DNA of 64,000 nucleotides, taken from the NCBI GenBank assembly GCA_910575105.1, contig CAJTDK010000008.1, positions 62,001-126,000 of the forward strand. The letters run 5' to 3'. This document shows, piece by piece, positions 8,428 to 17,700 of this stretch. A program made the translations under genes and the position numbers. A model generated the notes under the pieces. That model saw only the letters and a program-made list of their open reading frames with translations. It made no database searches and was not told the origin of the DNA. This stretch comes from Lachnospiraceae bacterium. Its GTDB lineage: Bacteria > Bacillota > Clostridia > Lachnospirales > Lachnospiraceae. The first letter of the stretch is position 1, and the number at the start of each line of letters is the position of its first letter.

Positions 8428-9418
8428 CTGGCTTCTTCCTTTCATTTACTGTCAATTTCTTTTCCTTTTCCCGTGACACCGTTTTTTTCTCCGGCACAGT
8501 AACCACCGCATAGCTCAGAACCTCGAACACTTCCTTCTCCGGCCTGCCAAACACCACCAACGCAGCCGTAGTCAGCACCAGCCCCGAAGCTGCCAGCGCC
8601 GTCGGCCTCTCCGCAAAAAATGCAAATCCAAACACCATCGCCGCCACCGGCTCTCCCGCCGCCAGGATCGACGCCTTCCCTGCCTCCATGAATCCCAGCG
8701 CCAGCGTATAGAACACATATGGCAGCACCGAAGTGACCAGTGCGTTAAGGAGCATGAACAGCACCATCTTCGCACCGCCGCCCGCCGTTACTTTATAGAT
8801 GCATCCCCAGTCTGTCACCGGAAAGAGCGCGACCGCGCTGATCAACATGCAGTAAAATATCATGGTAAATGCATGATATCCCTTTTCCGCCGCCGCCTTG
8901 CTCACTAGACTGTACAGCCCATAGAAAAATGCCGCCAGCACACCGAAGCCGATTCCACGAACCGACCATCTCATCCCCGACCCGGCCTCCAGCACGCCGC
9001 TCACCAGCACGCAGCCTGTCAGGGCAAGCGCCATACACCCCAACTTCTTTGCCGTTATCTTCTCGCCGAACAGAACCGCCGCCAGAAACAGCACGAATAT
9101 GGGAGACATACTGAGGAGAACTGCCGCCAGGGATAAGGTCACTTCCTTGATCGCCGCATTGTAAGCAAGCATCACCCCCAATATCCCGCAGAATCCGCCG
9201 AGCGCAAATATCCAGATATCGGAAAGTCTAATCTTAAACAGCCGCCGGTCATACAGAAAGATAACCGCCGCCAATATACACGCCGCGACCGAAAGTCTTG
9301 ATTCCGCCACTGAAAATCCGTCCATACCCAGCTCCGTAAGCGTCCGCACAAAGATACCGCCGGATCCCCACATGATCCCGGACAATACCGGAAGCAGAAA
9401 TATCATTCTCTTCATCAT
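8417..9418 (-). CDS. EamA/DMT family transporter
   Basis: This 333-residue inner-membrane protein has about ten hydrophobic segments in two repeated halves, the layout of EamA (drug/metabolite transporter) proteins. The N-terminal signature SGIMWGSGGIFVRTL and the second-half pattern GFGVLAAFFYGLYSLVSKAA are both typical. A hydrophilic tail of about 35 residues follows the last helix. Its ATG overlaps the stop of the upstream TetM-NYN gene (ATGA), and its own 3' end contains the ribosome site and start of the acetyltransferase, so the three genes are one tightly packed unit. Substrate unknown. Confidence 0.85.
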   Translation of the reverse strand: MMKRMIFLLPVLSGIMWGSGGIFVRTLTELGMDGFSVAESRLSVAACILAAVIFLYDRRLFKIRLSDIWIFALGGFCGILGVMLAYNAAIKEVTLSLAAVLLSMSPIFVLFLAAVLFGEKITAKKLGCMALALTGCVLVSGVLEAGSGMRWSVRGIGFGVLAAFFYGLYSLVSKAAAEKGYHAFTMIFYCMLISAVALFPVTDWGCIYKVTAGGGAKMVLFMLLNALVTSVLPYVFYTLALGFMEAGKASILAAGEPVAAMVFGFAFFAERPTALAASGLVLTTAALVVFGRPEKEVFEVLSYAVVTVPEKKTVSREKEKKLTVNERKKPDGI

Positions 9419-12297
9419 CTCTTCTTCTCCCCAAGCTCTTTTTTTCCAAGCCTTACTTCTTCCATCTCCCGCTTAAGCTCCTGGTCCATGGCGTCAAAGA
9501 GGTAACTTTTCCCGCTGCCCTCCCGCGCTCCATACTCCTCTTCGATCTGCCGCCTCACCAGCTTTACTTCCTCAAGGAACTCTCTTGCAGAGATCAATGT
9601 GCCTCCCTGTCCAAGCGTCACTACCTGTTCAACTCCGTCAGAAGTAACGACGGTCACATGATATTTGCGCCCGATCTCATGTACGACTTTCTCGATATAC
9701 TGATCCGCGGTTTCCGCCTCTTTTGTATAGACCACATGGATATTGTGGTATCTCTGTATCTCCAGCGCATAGCCGTCCACCTTGTAGGCATCAAAGACAA
9801 GGATCACCGTGCATTTCTTAAAGCCCTGGTAATTACAGAGGACATCCATAAGCTTCCCCCGCGCCCCTTCGATATTGTCTTTGGCCAGCTCCTTTAGATC
9901 GTCCCACGCAAAGATGACATTATAACCGTCTACCAGAAGGTATTCCTTCAGCGCTTCCTTCTTCTTATGGCTCTTTTGGCTCTCCGCAGATACTACCCTC
10001 GGTGAAGGCAAAGGCTTCGTCTCGTATCTGCCATAGGTCCGGATGAATATCTCTTCAAGCTCCTTTTCCTCTTTCATGCTCATGGAATACATCTGCGCCG
10101 CCTCTTTTCCCGCCGGAAGGCGCGCCGCCCCTTTGCCCCTTCTTCCCGGCATCTGCGCCTCCTGCCCGTCCGCTTCATCCTCCAGCCATTTTTTTAGCTG
10201 GCTCTCTATATGCATATGCTTTGGCACCTCGTTCCAAGGCACATAAAATCCCGCTCCGTGCGCGCAGAATACGGAACCCGCCGGGTTATCCATATCCTTT
10301 TCCGGGTCATAGCCGATCTCCCCGATCACTTCCTCCTGATCATGGCACGGCTCATAATCTCTAAATTCAAGAAAAAGCCGCCCCTGCCCTTTCGCATATC
10401 CCAGGACCTCCCGCTGATAATCGCGCATGAAAGCCACCGGGGCCTTTCCGGTAAGCACGGTCATCTCTCCTGCCGTCTCCGGAATATCCGCCTCACCGTA
10501 CATCCTCTGGATATCCGTCATCGCCCGCCCGGTCATCTCCGCAGGTATCTCCAGGCGGAAGGTATAATACGGCTCCAGCAGGGCGCTTTCTGCCTGCATA
10601 AGCCCCTGTCTCACCGCACGGTAAGTCGCCTGCCGGAAATCGCCGCCCTCGGTGTGCTTTAGATGGGCACGGCCTGCCGCCAGTGTAATCTTCATATCCG
10701 TAATGACCGCTCCGGCCAGAACGCCCCGGTGAGGCTTCTCCGTCAGATGGGTAAGGATCAGCCTCTGCCAGTTCTTGTCCAGCTCATCCTCGCTGCATGC
10801 CGTCTCAAATACCAGTCCGCTCCCCGGCTCTCCCGGCTCCAGGATCAGATGCACCTCCGCATAGTGCCGGAGCGGTTCATAATGCCCCACTCCTTCTGCT
10901 GTCGTCCGGATCGTCTCTTTGTACACGATATTCCCCGTGCCGAATTCTACGGACACGCCGAACCGTTCCTTGATCAGGCTTTTCAAAACCTCCGTCTGAA
11001 CCTCTCCCATAAGCCGCACATGGATCTCTCCCAGCTCCTCATTCCAGACTATCCTAAGCATCGGGTCTTCTTCCTCAAGCTGTCGCAGATGCAAAAGCAT
11101 CCTATGGACGTCAACTCCCTCCGGCAGTATGACCTGGTAGTTCAAAACCGGCTCCAGAACCGGGGCTTTCGCCTTTCCCTCTGTCCCGACCCCCTGACCG
11201 GCATATGTACTGCCAAGACCCGTAACCGCACAGACCATCCCGGCTTCGGCCTCCTGCACCGTCTCATATTTTTCCCCGGAATAGATGCGGATCTGGTTCA
11301 CCTTCTCGCCTTCGGTTAAGCTATCTTTAACTCTTAAGCAGCCATTTGTGATCTTAAGATGGGTCAGACGGCTGCCCTGAGAATCGCGGGAGATCTTAAA
11401 TACCCTCGCTCCGAATTGTTCCGTACCCCTCCCGGCGTTTTTGTCGCTTCTGTCCTTTTTTTCGTTCCTGACTTTTTTATCACTTCCGTTGCTTTTTTCG
11501 TTCCTGTCTTCCGTAACTTTACGATCCTGCTTATTTTGCCTTTCCCGCAGGCTGCCTTCACCGATGCACGCCCCGGCGTATTTTTCAATTCCGTCCAGAA
11601 GCTCCCGCACGCCCGCATTCTTTAATGCTGCCCCGAAATAGCACGGAAATACTTTTCTTTCTGCAATCATATCCGCAATCATCGCTTCTTCAAGCTTCCC
11701 CGTCTCCAGATACTGCTCCATAGCCTCCTCGCTGCAGAGAGCCAGCTCCTCGTAAAATACCGACTTCTCCTCCTCCGGCGCATCCCGGAGCACAGGAAAA
11801 GAAACGCAGCCTTCATCAAGGCTGCGGCCCAACTCTTTAAGGAGGGACGTCCGGTCTGTCCCCTCCTGATCCATCTTATTTACAAAAAGAAATACGGGAA
11901 TCCGGTACGCGGCAAGAAGGCGCCACAAAGTACGCGTATGCCCCTGCACGCCGTCCGCCCCGCTCAGCACCAGCACAGCCGCATCCAGAACCTCGAGCGT
12001 GCGCTCCATCTCCGCCGAAAAATCCACATGCCCCGGGGTATCCAGAAGCGTTACGTTAAGCCCGCCCAGAGAGAACACCGCCTGCTTTGAAAATATCGTG
12101 ATGCCGCGGCTTCTTTCCAGCTCATAGGTATCTAAGAAAGCGTCGCCGTGATCTACGCGCCCTTGCCTGCGTATCCGCCCGGTCAGGTAGAGAATACTCT
12201 CGGAAAGTGTGGTCTTTCCGGCGTCTACATGTGCCAGCAGGCCCAGGCTGAGGTATTTTCTATGCTTAATTAATTTATTTTCTGATGCATCCTCCAT
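9415..12297 (-). CDS. TetM/EF-G-like ribosomal GTPase fused to YacP/Rae1-type NYN nuclease domain
   Basis: This 960-residue protein begins with a translational GTPase G domain: P-loop AHVDAGKTT, switch region ERSRGITIF, DTPGHVDF and NKMD. EF-G-like domains II to V follow, most like TetM-type ribosomal protection proteins. A charged, Lys/Asp/Asn-rich insert at about residues 250-300 precedes domain II. The last ~175 residues (from about 785) form a separate NYN/PIN-like domain with LLVDGYNVIFAW, VFDAYK, ETADQYIE and VTSDGVEQ, matching YacP, whose Bacillus member Rae1 cuts mRNA in the ribosomal A site. Inference: the GTPase part docks on the ribosome and delivers an RNase. The start is ATG 12297 behind AAAGGGG; an upstream GTG is too close to that site. 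Tetracycline resistance is possible but not shown. Confidence 0.85.
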   Translation of the reverse strand: MEDASENKLIKHRKYLSLGLLAHVDAGKTTLSESILYLTGRIRRQGRVDHGDAFLDTYELERSRGITIFSKQAVFSLGGLNVTLLDTPGHVDFSAEMERTLEVLDAAVLVLSGADGVQGHTRTLWRLLAAYRIPVFLFVNKMDQEGTDRTSLLKELGRSLDEGCVSFPVLRDAPEEEKSVFYEELALCSEEAMEQYLETGKLEEAMIADMIAERKVFPCYFGAALKNAGVRELLDGIEKYAGACIGEGSLRERQNKQDRKVTEDRNEKSNGSDKKVRNEKKDRSDKNAGRGTEQFGARVFKISRDSQGSRLTHLKITNGCLRVKDSLTEGEKVNQIRIYSGEKYETVQEAEAGMVCAVTGLGSTYAGQGVGTEGKAKAPVLEPVLNYQVILPEGVDVHRMLLHLRQLEEEDPMLRIVWNEELGEIHVRLMGEVQTEVLKSLIKERFGVSVEFGTGNIVYKETIRTTAEGVGHYEPLRHYAEVHLILEPGEPGSGLVFETACSEDELDKNWQRLILTHLTEKPHRGVLAGAVITDMKITLAAGRAHLKHTEGGDFRQATYRAVRQGLMQAESALLEPYYTFRLEIPAEMTGRAMTDIQRMYGEADIPETAGEMTVLTGKAPVAFMRDYQREVLGYAKGQGRLFLEFRDYEPCHDQEEVIGEIGYDPEKDMDNPAGSVFCAHGAGFYVPWNEVPKHMHIESQLKKWLEDEADGQEAQMPGRRGKGAARLPAGKEAAQMYSMSMKEEKELEEIFIRTYGRYETKPLPSPRVVSAESQKSHKKKEALKEYLLVDGYNVIFAWDDLKELAKDNIEGARGKLMDVLCNYQGFKKCTVILVFDAYKVDGYALEIQRYHNIHVVYTKEAETADQYIEKVVHEIGRKYHVTVVTSDGVEQVVTLGQGGTLISAREFLEEVKLVRRQIEEEYGAREGSGKSYLFDAMDQELKREMEEVRLGKKELGEKKR

Positions 12298-12334
12298 GGA
12301 AAGCACCCCTTTCTGTTATTCAAATGTGTTCATT

Positions 12335-12363
12335 ATCATAACATAGAACGGGGCATTAGTCGA
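12335..12363 (-). promoter_or_regulatory. Probable promoter of the TetM-NYN operon
   Basis: Minus-strand TCGACT (12358-12363), 17 bases and TATGAT (12335-12340) lie about 38 bases upstream of the start codon. The -35 box has two departures from consensus. Nothing resembling the peptide-attenuation leader of classic tetM was seen in the short leader. Confidence 0.5.
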
Positions 12364-12553
12364 TATGTAGGGGGGATGGTTTGGTGAAATTTCTTTTGAA
12401 TACATTTTAAGTCCCATTAAGCGATTAAAATCAAGGAACAACTACTTTATTTTTTCAACCAGCTGTACATGACTTTAACCTCTTTTATCAGTGAAATCAA
12501 GTGTTTTAGCATTTGTATTGGCATTAATTAGCAGATAATAATTAGTTTGTATA

Positions 12554-13675
12554 TTACCCCCCCCCCCCTACATCACGGAATGGTTTTAACTTGTATAAAA
12601 TAGTTTTAATACTATTCTTAATATATCTGTTTGGATAACATCTCCAGACAATCCGGCTAAATTTCTTTCCCGCTTCCATCATAGTAAAAAATTTTTCTCG
12701 TTGTATTGGTTTTGCTGATGGACGCTGAAGTTGATAATTATATTTTACAGCGTTTTCTAAATTCACTTCTTCCATATAAAGATTAGTTTGTTTCAATAAT
12801 CTTAATCCTTTTTCTGTTTGACATAACGCCAGAGATATCCCCTTATTCTTTTCAGACTTTGGAAGTTTACTTCCCCATGAGTCTCCCAATGTCAGATCTG
12901 AAACACGTTCTAATCTTGCATATTTACACTCATAACAATTTTCTGTATAAGATATTGAATTTAGGAAGGTCATAGTATAATAATCCTGTACAGTTGGTAC
13001 AGTAAATGATATTTTCTCATTACTCAAGCCAAAACAATCTTTCACCCGAAACGTTATATCTTTTATACTAGTTAGAGAATATCGATATTCATTCAAAAAC
13101 TTCTCCAAAATTCGGGGCGAGGGAGTACCATGACAAATTAAGTCTATTGTATAAAATTCTTCATGATCTCCCACATAATTTTTTGCCGCAGCAATTTGAC
13201 AAGGAAGCCCTAATAAGAGTACTTTTTTATTTTTCTCAAGATTCATCAATATATTCTTGTAGACACCTTTAGGATTGCTTTTAACATATTTAGAGCCAAT
13301 AAATTTCTTTACTCCATCTTCTGAATTTGCACTTGTAAATATAAATTGTCCATTTATAAACGAACAGCTATAAACGATACCACCAGAATTTACAAAGGCT
13401 AGTGTGATAGCCGTTGCAAAACCACCGGAAGAAGATTTCATCCTAATTTCTGGATTTGCAGCCCATCCTTCTCTCCAAAGTATTGGGTACTTTAAATCAG
13501 GCATATGACATTCTTGACATATTTTATGGCATAAATTACAATTTATACATTTTTGTTCATCAATAATTGCATTATAAAATCTCAAAGAATCTTTAATCGT
13601 AATTGCATTCTTCGGGCAAATATCAGTACAGGCCATACAACCAGCACAACCATTTAATTCACATACAGTTTTCAA
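12554..13675 (-). CDS. FrhB-like iron-sulfur protein of glycan cluster 1
   Basis: This 373-residue member of the coenzyme F420 hydrogenase/dehydrogenase beta-subunit family carries two N-terminal 4Fe-4S ferredoxin motifs: CAGCMACTDICP at about residue 10 and CINCNLCHKICQEC at about residue 40. The FrhB-type region follows with SSSGGFATAI, GLPCQIAAAKN, DLICHGTPSP and a later CYECKYARLERVSDLTLGD segment. Such proteins commonly sit beside polysaccharide pyruvyl transferases, as here, and are presumed to reduce an unknown sugar or modification. The start is a TTG at 13675 with GGAAGG eight bases upstream. The gene ends within a run of twelve G residues (coding strand) that supplies its last four glycines and immediately precedes the stop, so slippage would change its tail. 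It is the last gene of the cluster. Confidence 0.8.
   Translation of the reverse strand: MKTVCELNGCAGCMACTDICPKNAITIKDSLRFYNAIIDEQKCINCNLCHKICQECHMPDLKYPILWREGWAANPEIRMKSSSGGFATAITLAFVNSGGIVYSCSFINGQFIFTSANSEDGVKKFIGSKYVKSNPKGVYKNILMNLEKNKKVLLLGLPCQIAAAKNYVGDHEEFYTIDLICHGTPSPRILEKFLNEYRYSLTSIKDITFRVKDCFGLSNEKISFTVPTVQDYYTMTFLNSISYTENCYECKYARLERVSDLTLGDSWGSKLPKSEKNKGISLALCQTEKGLRLLKQTNLYMEEVNLENAVKYNYQLQRPSAKPIQREKFFTMMEAGKKFSRIVWRCYPNRYIKNSIKTILYKLKPFRDVGGGG
12557..12568. repeat. Homopolymeric G12/C12 tract
   Basis: Twelve consecutive C on the plus strand (G on the coding strand) sit at the 3' end of the FrhB-like gene. With 12 G the stop follows at once; 11 G would add about 27 codons and 13 or 10 G about nine. 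Such a run is unexpected in AT-rich DNA and is a classic slippage substrate. Confidence 0.95.
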
Positions 13676-13718
13676 TTTATTTAACCTTCCTATTCCTCTG
13701 TATATTTCTTATAAAATG

Positions 13719-15128
13719 TTATCTTAGCACTATGTGTCTGAATATACTCATAAATAGCTGAAAGCATTTTTTTACAAATCTATGGTTCAATATCAGTATA
13801 ATTATAACTTCAAAAATCATAAGAATTTGGCCAAAAATATTAGAAATTGCCATTGTAATCGCTGTTATAACCAAAATTGCATACCCCAAAATATAAATTG
13901 GCTTAAAAACATTTATAAACATGTATTTTCTTGTATCTTTTACTCTATAAAAAAAGACAGCAATATAACTGATGCATGTGGAAATTGCGGCACCATGAAT
14001 CCCCATTATTGGAATCATAATCCAATTAAAAGAAATATTCAATATCGCTCCTATTATACTAGAAAAAAGAAATCCTTTGCTATCTTTATGAACAGTATAC
14101 GATGTAGACAGAAAAGTAGCCATTGTAAGGAAGAAATTACCAACCAAAAGGTAAGGTGTGTATTTCCATGCATCATAATATTCTGGTTGAACATATATCT
14201 TTAAAAAGGGTTTTAAAATGCTCATCAGCACTATTGTAACAATTAACTGAAAACGAACCAATTTATCATACATATTATTATTAAATTCTTCTTTATCATT
14301 GCTTTCACTTTCATGAATTGCCGAATAAGACCATGCTTGATTAAAAATTGTTGATAGCGCTGATAGTATTGAAGGAAGTTTATAAGAAATAGCATAAATT
14401 CCATTTGCAGCTATACTTATCATAGATGTTACCATTATATGATCCAATGAATTCATAATCCACCACATCAAAGAATTAGGTACTAAAATTATAGAATATT
14501 TTATCATATTTCTTGTTAATGTTATATCTATGTAAAAATTATTCAGTGCTTTAATTACATCTCCTGTTATGAAACAGTAAACACCTGATGCAAGAAATGC
14601 AATAATATATGCATAAAAATATCCCTCAATTCCAAAGTCTAAAATTATTAAAAAAAAGACATTTAATATTGCTGCTGTAAATGTATTCAATATATTTCCA
14701 ATAGCATAATTTAGTAGTTTTTCTTGTCCTCTTAAATTGCAGGAAAGTGTCTGGTACAATCCCTGTGAAATACAATAAATATAAACTATTTTTCCACTTA
14801 CAATAATATTGGGAAACCAAAACAGCACAAAGATAACACTTGTTCCCATTAATAATGATATTCCTGTAAAAAGCAGCCCTACATTTACTATATTGTTCTT
14901 ATTAGCATTTTCATCTAGAGAAAACCTCATTACTGCCTCGCCTATATTCATTGTAATAATTGGAACCAAAATAGTCGCAATTGTTGTTATAATATCTATA
15001 GTTCCATACTCAGCAGTTGTAAAAGTTTTTGTATATAATGGAACCAAAAAGAAGGTAATCAATCGGGTTCCAATACTATTTAGTGCAAAAAGTGCTGTAT
15101 TTTTTGCCAAATAACTTTTTCGTTCCAC
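13719..15128 (-). CDS. Wzx-type polysaccharide flippase
   Basis: This 469-residue integral membrane protein with about 12-14 hydrophobic segments belongs to the oligosaccharide flippase (MATE-like/MVF) superfamily. The N-terminal pattern FALNSIGTRLITFFLVPLYT, with TAEYGTIDI after it, is typical of Wzx. It would move the undecaprenyl-linked repeat unit across the membrane. The start chosen is a GTG at 15128, 13 bases after the pyruvyl transferase stop, with an AAGGAT site overlapping that stop. A longer in-frame version would overlap the upstream gene and add polar residues not seen in the family. It is in the cluster with its partner polymerase Wzy (16263-17684). Confidence 0.87.
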   Translation of the reverse strand: MERKSYLAKNTALFALNSIGTRLITFFLVPLYTKTFTTAEYGTIDIITTIATILVPIITMNIGEAVMRFSLDENANKNNIVNVGLLFTGISLLMGTSVIFVLFWFPNIIVSGKIVYIYCISQGLYQTLSCNLRGQEKLLNYAIGNILNTFTAAILNVFFLIILDFGIEGYFYAYIIAFLASGVYCFITGDVIKALNNFYIDITLTRNMIKYSIILVPNSLMWWIMNSLDHIMVTSMISIAANGIYAISYKLPSILSALSTIFNQAWSYSAIHESESNDKEEFNNNMYDKLVRFQLIVTIVLMSILKPFLKIYVQPEYYDAWKYTPYLLVGNFFLTMATFLSTSYTVHKDSKGFLFSSIIGAILNISFNWIMIPIMGIHGAAISTCISYIAVFFYRVKDTRKYMFINVFKPIYILGYAILVITAITMAISNIFGQILMIFEVIIILILNHRFVKKCFQLFMSIFRHIVLR

Positions 15129-15141
15129 GTTCAATCTATCC

Positions 15142-16227
15142 TTATGATCTGTTTTTTTTTGACAAACATTTTCTAAGATATTCCTTTGTACGATTATGTT
15201 CATTCTGTCTCAACTTTTCAAAAGAATCATAATCAATATCTTTGACTAAAACTTGTTCTATATTGTCCTGATTTGTTACCAACCTATCAAGCATATTTAA
15301 TCTAAGCAATAAGTCATGTAATTTATGTTTATTTGTATCTCGAATTACAGTAACAAACTTCTTATGGCAACAAGCTGAAAAAATTGTTCCATGAAATGTA
15401 TCTGTTACAATATACTGAGCACTAAAAAAATAATCAATCAACTGCTTAGGATTAACAATTATATTTTTGTCACACCACTCTTGATAAAATCCTACCGAAT
15501 ATATCTTGCACTTGCTTTTTCTCGCTAAAGATTTAACTTGTTTAATTATATTTATATCTGTAAGTCTAAAATCATAGGAATAAACAAGTATATAACGGCC
15601 TAATACATCTGCTGACAAACTAAAATTAGGCAAATCCCCTACCAACACAGGATCAAGATGAATTTCTGGAATAATACCGGTAAGTCGCTCGACTATATCT
15701 GCAGAATTTTGATCTCGAACTGATATTTGCCTTAAATTTGACAATGCCTTTCTTATAGTATCACTCACCCCATATTTTTCAATATCGAAAAGTGTAGTAA
15801 AACCAAAGCAAGCAGCATATGAACTGACATGGTTATTTTTTATGTTCCCGTATAACTGAGGACTGAATCCCCAAGGAGATTTTTGAACAAAATTAAACAC
15901 TTCATCGCTACCAATAATAATAGCATCGTAGTCCGCTTTATAATTAGCTTTATTACTACATCCCAAAACTTCTCTCTGCGAATTTGCAAATATTTTTTTT
16001 TTCTTTTTTTGGTGAATGTAATAAGGTATTTTTTTCAATTTTTCAAGTGAAAACGAGGGTTTAAACTTTGTTCTTGTATCTTCTTTTCCCGGAATAATAT
16101 CGATAAATTCTACGGTATTTGAGTGAAAACTTTCTAAGTCATTTTCTATAATCTGTTTCAAACAATATGCCTGCCAAAAGGAACCATAATTATTTACTCT
16201 CTGCATCGACAATAAACCTATTTCCAA
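15142..16227 (-). CDS. Polysaccharide pyruvyl transferase family protein
   Basis: This 361-residue protein of the WcaK/CsaB pyruvyl transferase family adds ketal-linked pyruvate to glycan sugars, using phosphoenolpyruvate. Features seen are the N-terminal NYGSFWQAYCLKQII, the IIGSDEVFN motif, HLDPVLVGDLP, and the late DTFHGTIFSACCHKKFV segment that marks the C-terminal domain. It begins at a TTG (16227) with GGGAGG eight bases upstream. It is cytoplasmic, with no signal sequence. It lies between Wzy and Wzx genes. Its pairing with the FrhB-like gene at the end of the operon is a recurrent arrangement whose chemistry is not known to me. Confidence 0.85.
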   Translation of the reverse strand: MEIGLLSMQRVNNYGSFWQAYCLKQIIENDLESFHSNTVEFIDIIPGKEDTRTKFKPSFSLEKLKKIPYYIHQKKKKKIFANSQREVLGCSNKANYKADYDAIIIGSDEVFNFVQKSPWGFSPQLYGNIKNNHVSSYAACFGFTTLFDIEKYGVSDTIRKALSNLRQISVRDQNSADIVERLTGIIPEIHLDPVLVGDLPNFSLSADVLGRYILVYSYDFRLTDINIIKQVKSLARKSKCKIYSVGFYQEWCDKNIIVNPKQLIDYFFSAQYIVTDTFHGTIFSACCHKKFVTVIRDTNKHKLHDLLLRLNMLDRLVTNQDNIEQVLVKDIDYDSFEKLRQNEHNRTKEYLRKCLSKKNRS

Positions 16228-16262
16228 CTTATTTTCCTCCCTACTAAAAAATTTATAATAAT

Positions 16263-17684
16263 TTAGACAGTATATTTTTTCCCTGCATATTTAACTAAAA
16301 TGTATAAAAAGATAATTCCAACAATTGAATAAATGCTAAATACTCCACCGATAAATCCATCAAAATTCCCCCTTGGAGCTAATAATACATAATACATGAT
16401 TGCAAGTAATATTCCATCCCTTAAGAAATGAGAAAAATCTATATAGCTGACAAGACGAAGGATCCTTCCTAAAAAGACACTTCCTATAAAAATACCGATA
16501 TATCCAAAATCATGAAATAATTCAGCAATATAACAAGAGCCAACCCCTCTTCCGAGTAGATATGCACTTCCATAAGTATAATAGGATAAGCGATGCATCA
16601 ATGAATTTCCATTCATTGCTCGTTCTACGGAATTTCCAGATAATACTTTTGCCCCTGTAATCTCCCTCACAATCAAATTTTCAGTAAGAACACTTCTAAG
16701 ATTTTCAAAAGAACAAAATGACAAATCTTTCAGCTCTTCTTCATGATATTTAACCCTTTTTATTACATTTATACTTCCACCTTGCTCATCAAAAAAATTA
16801 ATAATTGTATCAGTTATACTCACATAGCTAACTCTTTCTCCAATTCTAATTGAATCATATGCCGACAAAAAAACTAAAAGCAATGGAATGGAGATTATAA
16901 TTACATATACCATCCTCCTTGTAATCCATCCTTTTTCGTTTTTATTTCTAATAACCAAATAGATTAATATAATCATACTAATCGCTATGAATGGATATCG
17001 TTTGCCGGTAAAAACGGTTAATATAGCATAAATTTCATATAGAAAAATCGGAACAATTGCTCTCTTTTTATTAGGATATGTTGCTAAAAACAAACAAAAA
17101 AATGTAGGTGTAAGTGCACTGATGTAAGACACAACTGGAGGGACTCCCAAAATCAAAGCTTCGTCCGTATATGAAGCCAAATATCCAATTTGCTTAACTA
17201 AAAAAATTTGAATAAATGTTGCAATAACAGAAAACAAATAAGATAAAAGAAAAGCACACATTACAATTTTTTGTACATAATTCGGGTAGTATGGAGTATG
17301 TGGTTCAATATTCATTTTAACATTACTTTTATCTGAAGATGATATAAAATTGCCTAATCCTACTCCTACCATACCTAATAACAAACAAATAAACGCAAAA
17401 GAATTTTCATCTGCTAAATATTTATAATATACTTTTACTGAAAAATAGTTAAAGCATACTTCTCTCCCAATTAAAAAAACAAAGAATGATATCAAGAAAC
17501 AAAACAAAGCAATGTTATTCTTTATATCACTAACCGACAATATAAAAAAATAGAACCAAACCATCAAGACTATCATCAATAGAAATGACGCTTCATTGCA
17601 AATGGTTGCTATTAATAATACAATATAACCAAATATTAGTACTAATACCATTTTCGCTTTTATTTTGGGTATGACAATTTTCAT
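16263..17684 (-). CDS. Wzy-type oligosaccharide repeat-unit polymerase
   Basis: This 473-residue protein is dominated by hydrophobic helices (about 11-12) with a longer extracytoplasmic loop near residues 290-390, the layout of O-antigen/oligosaccharide repeat-unit polymerases. Sequence identity in this class is low; the assignment rests on topology, size and the presence of Wzx, priming transferase and glycosyltransferases in the same operon. ATG 17684 is chosen because GGATGGAGG lies eight bases before it; an upstream ATG overlaps the ribosome site. The coding sequence starts 16 bases after the stop of the glycosyltransferase ahead of it. Confidence 0.78.
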   Translation of the reverse strand: MKIVIPKIKAKMVLVLIFGYIVLLIATICNEASFLLMIVLMVWFYFFILSVSDIKNNIALFCFLISFFVFLIGREVCFNYFSVKVYYKYLADENSFAFICLLLGMVGVGLGNFISSSDKSNVKMNIEPHTPYYPNYVQKIVMCAFLLSYLFSVIATFIQIFLVKQIGYLASYTDEALILGVPPVVSYISALTPTFFCLFLATYPNKKRAIVPIFLYEIYAILTVFTGKRYPFIAISMIILIYLVIRNKNEKGWITRRMVYVIIISIPLLLVFLSAYDSIRIGERVSYVSITDTIINFFDEQGGSINVIKRVKYHEEELKDLSFCSFENLRSVLTENLIVREITGAKVLSGNSVERAMNGNSLMHRLSYYTYGSAYLLGRGVGSCYIAELFHDFGYIGIFIGSVFLGRILRLVSYIDFSHFLRDGILLAIMYYVLLAPRGNFDGFIGGVFSIYSIVGIIFLYILVKYAGKKYTV

Positions 17685-17700
17685 CTCTATAACCTCCATC

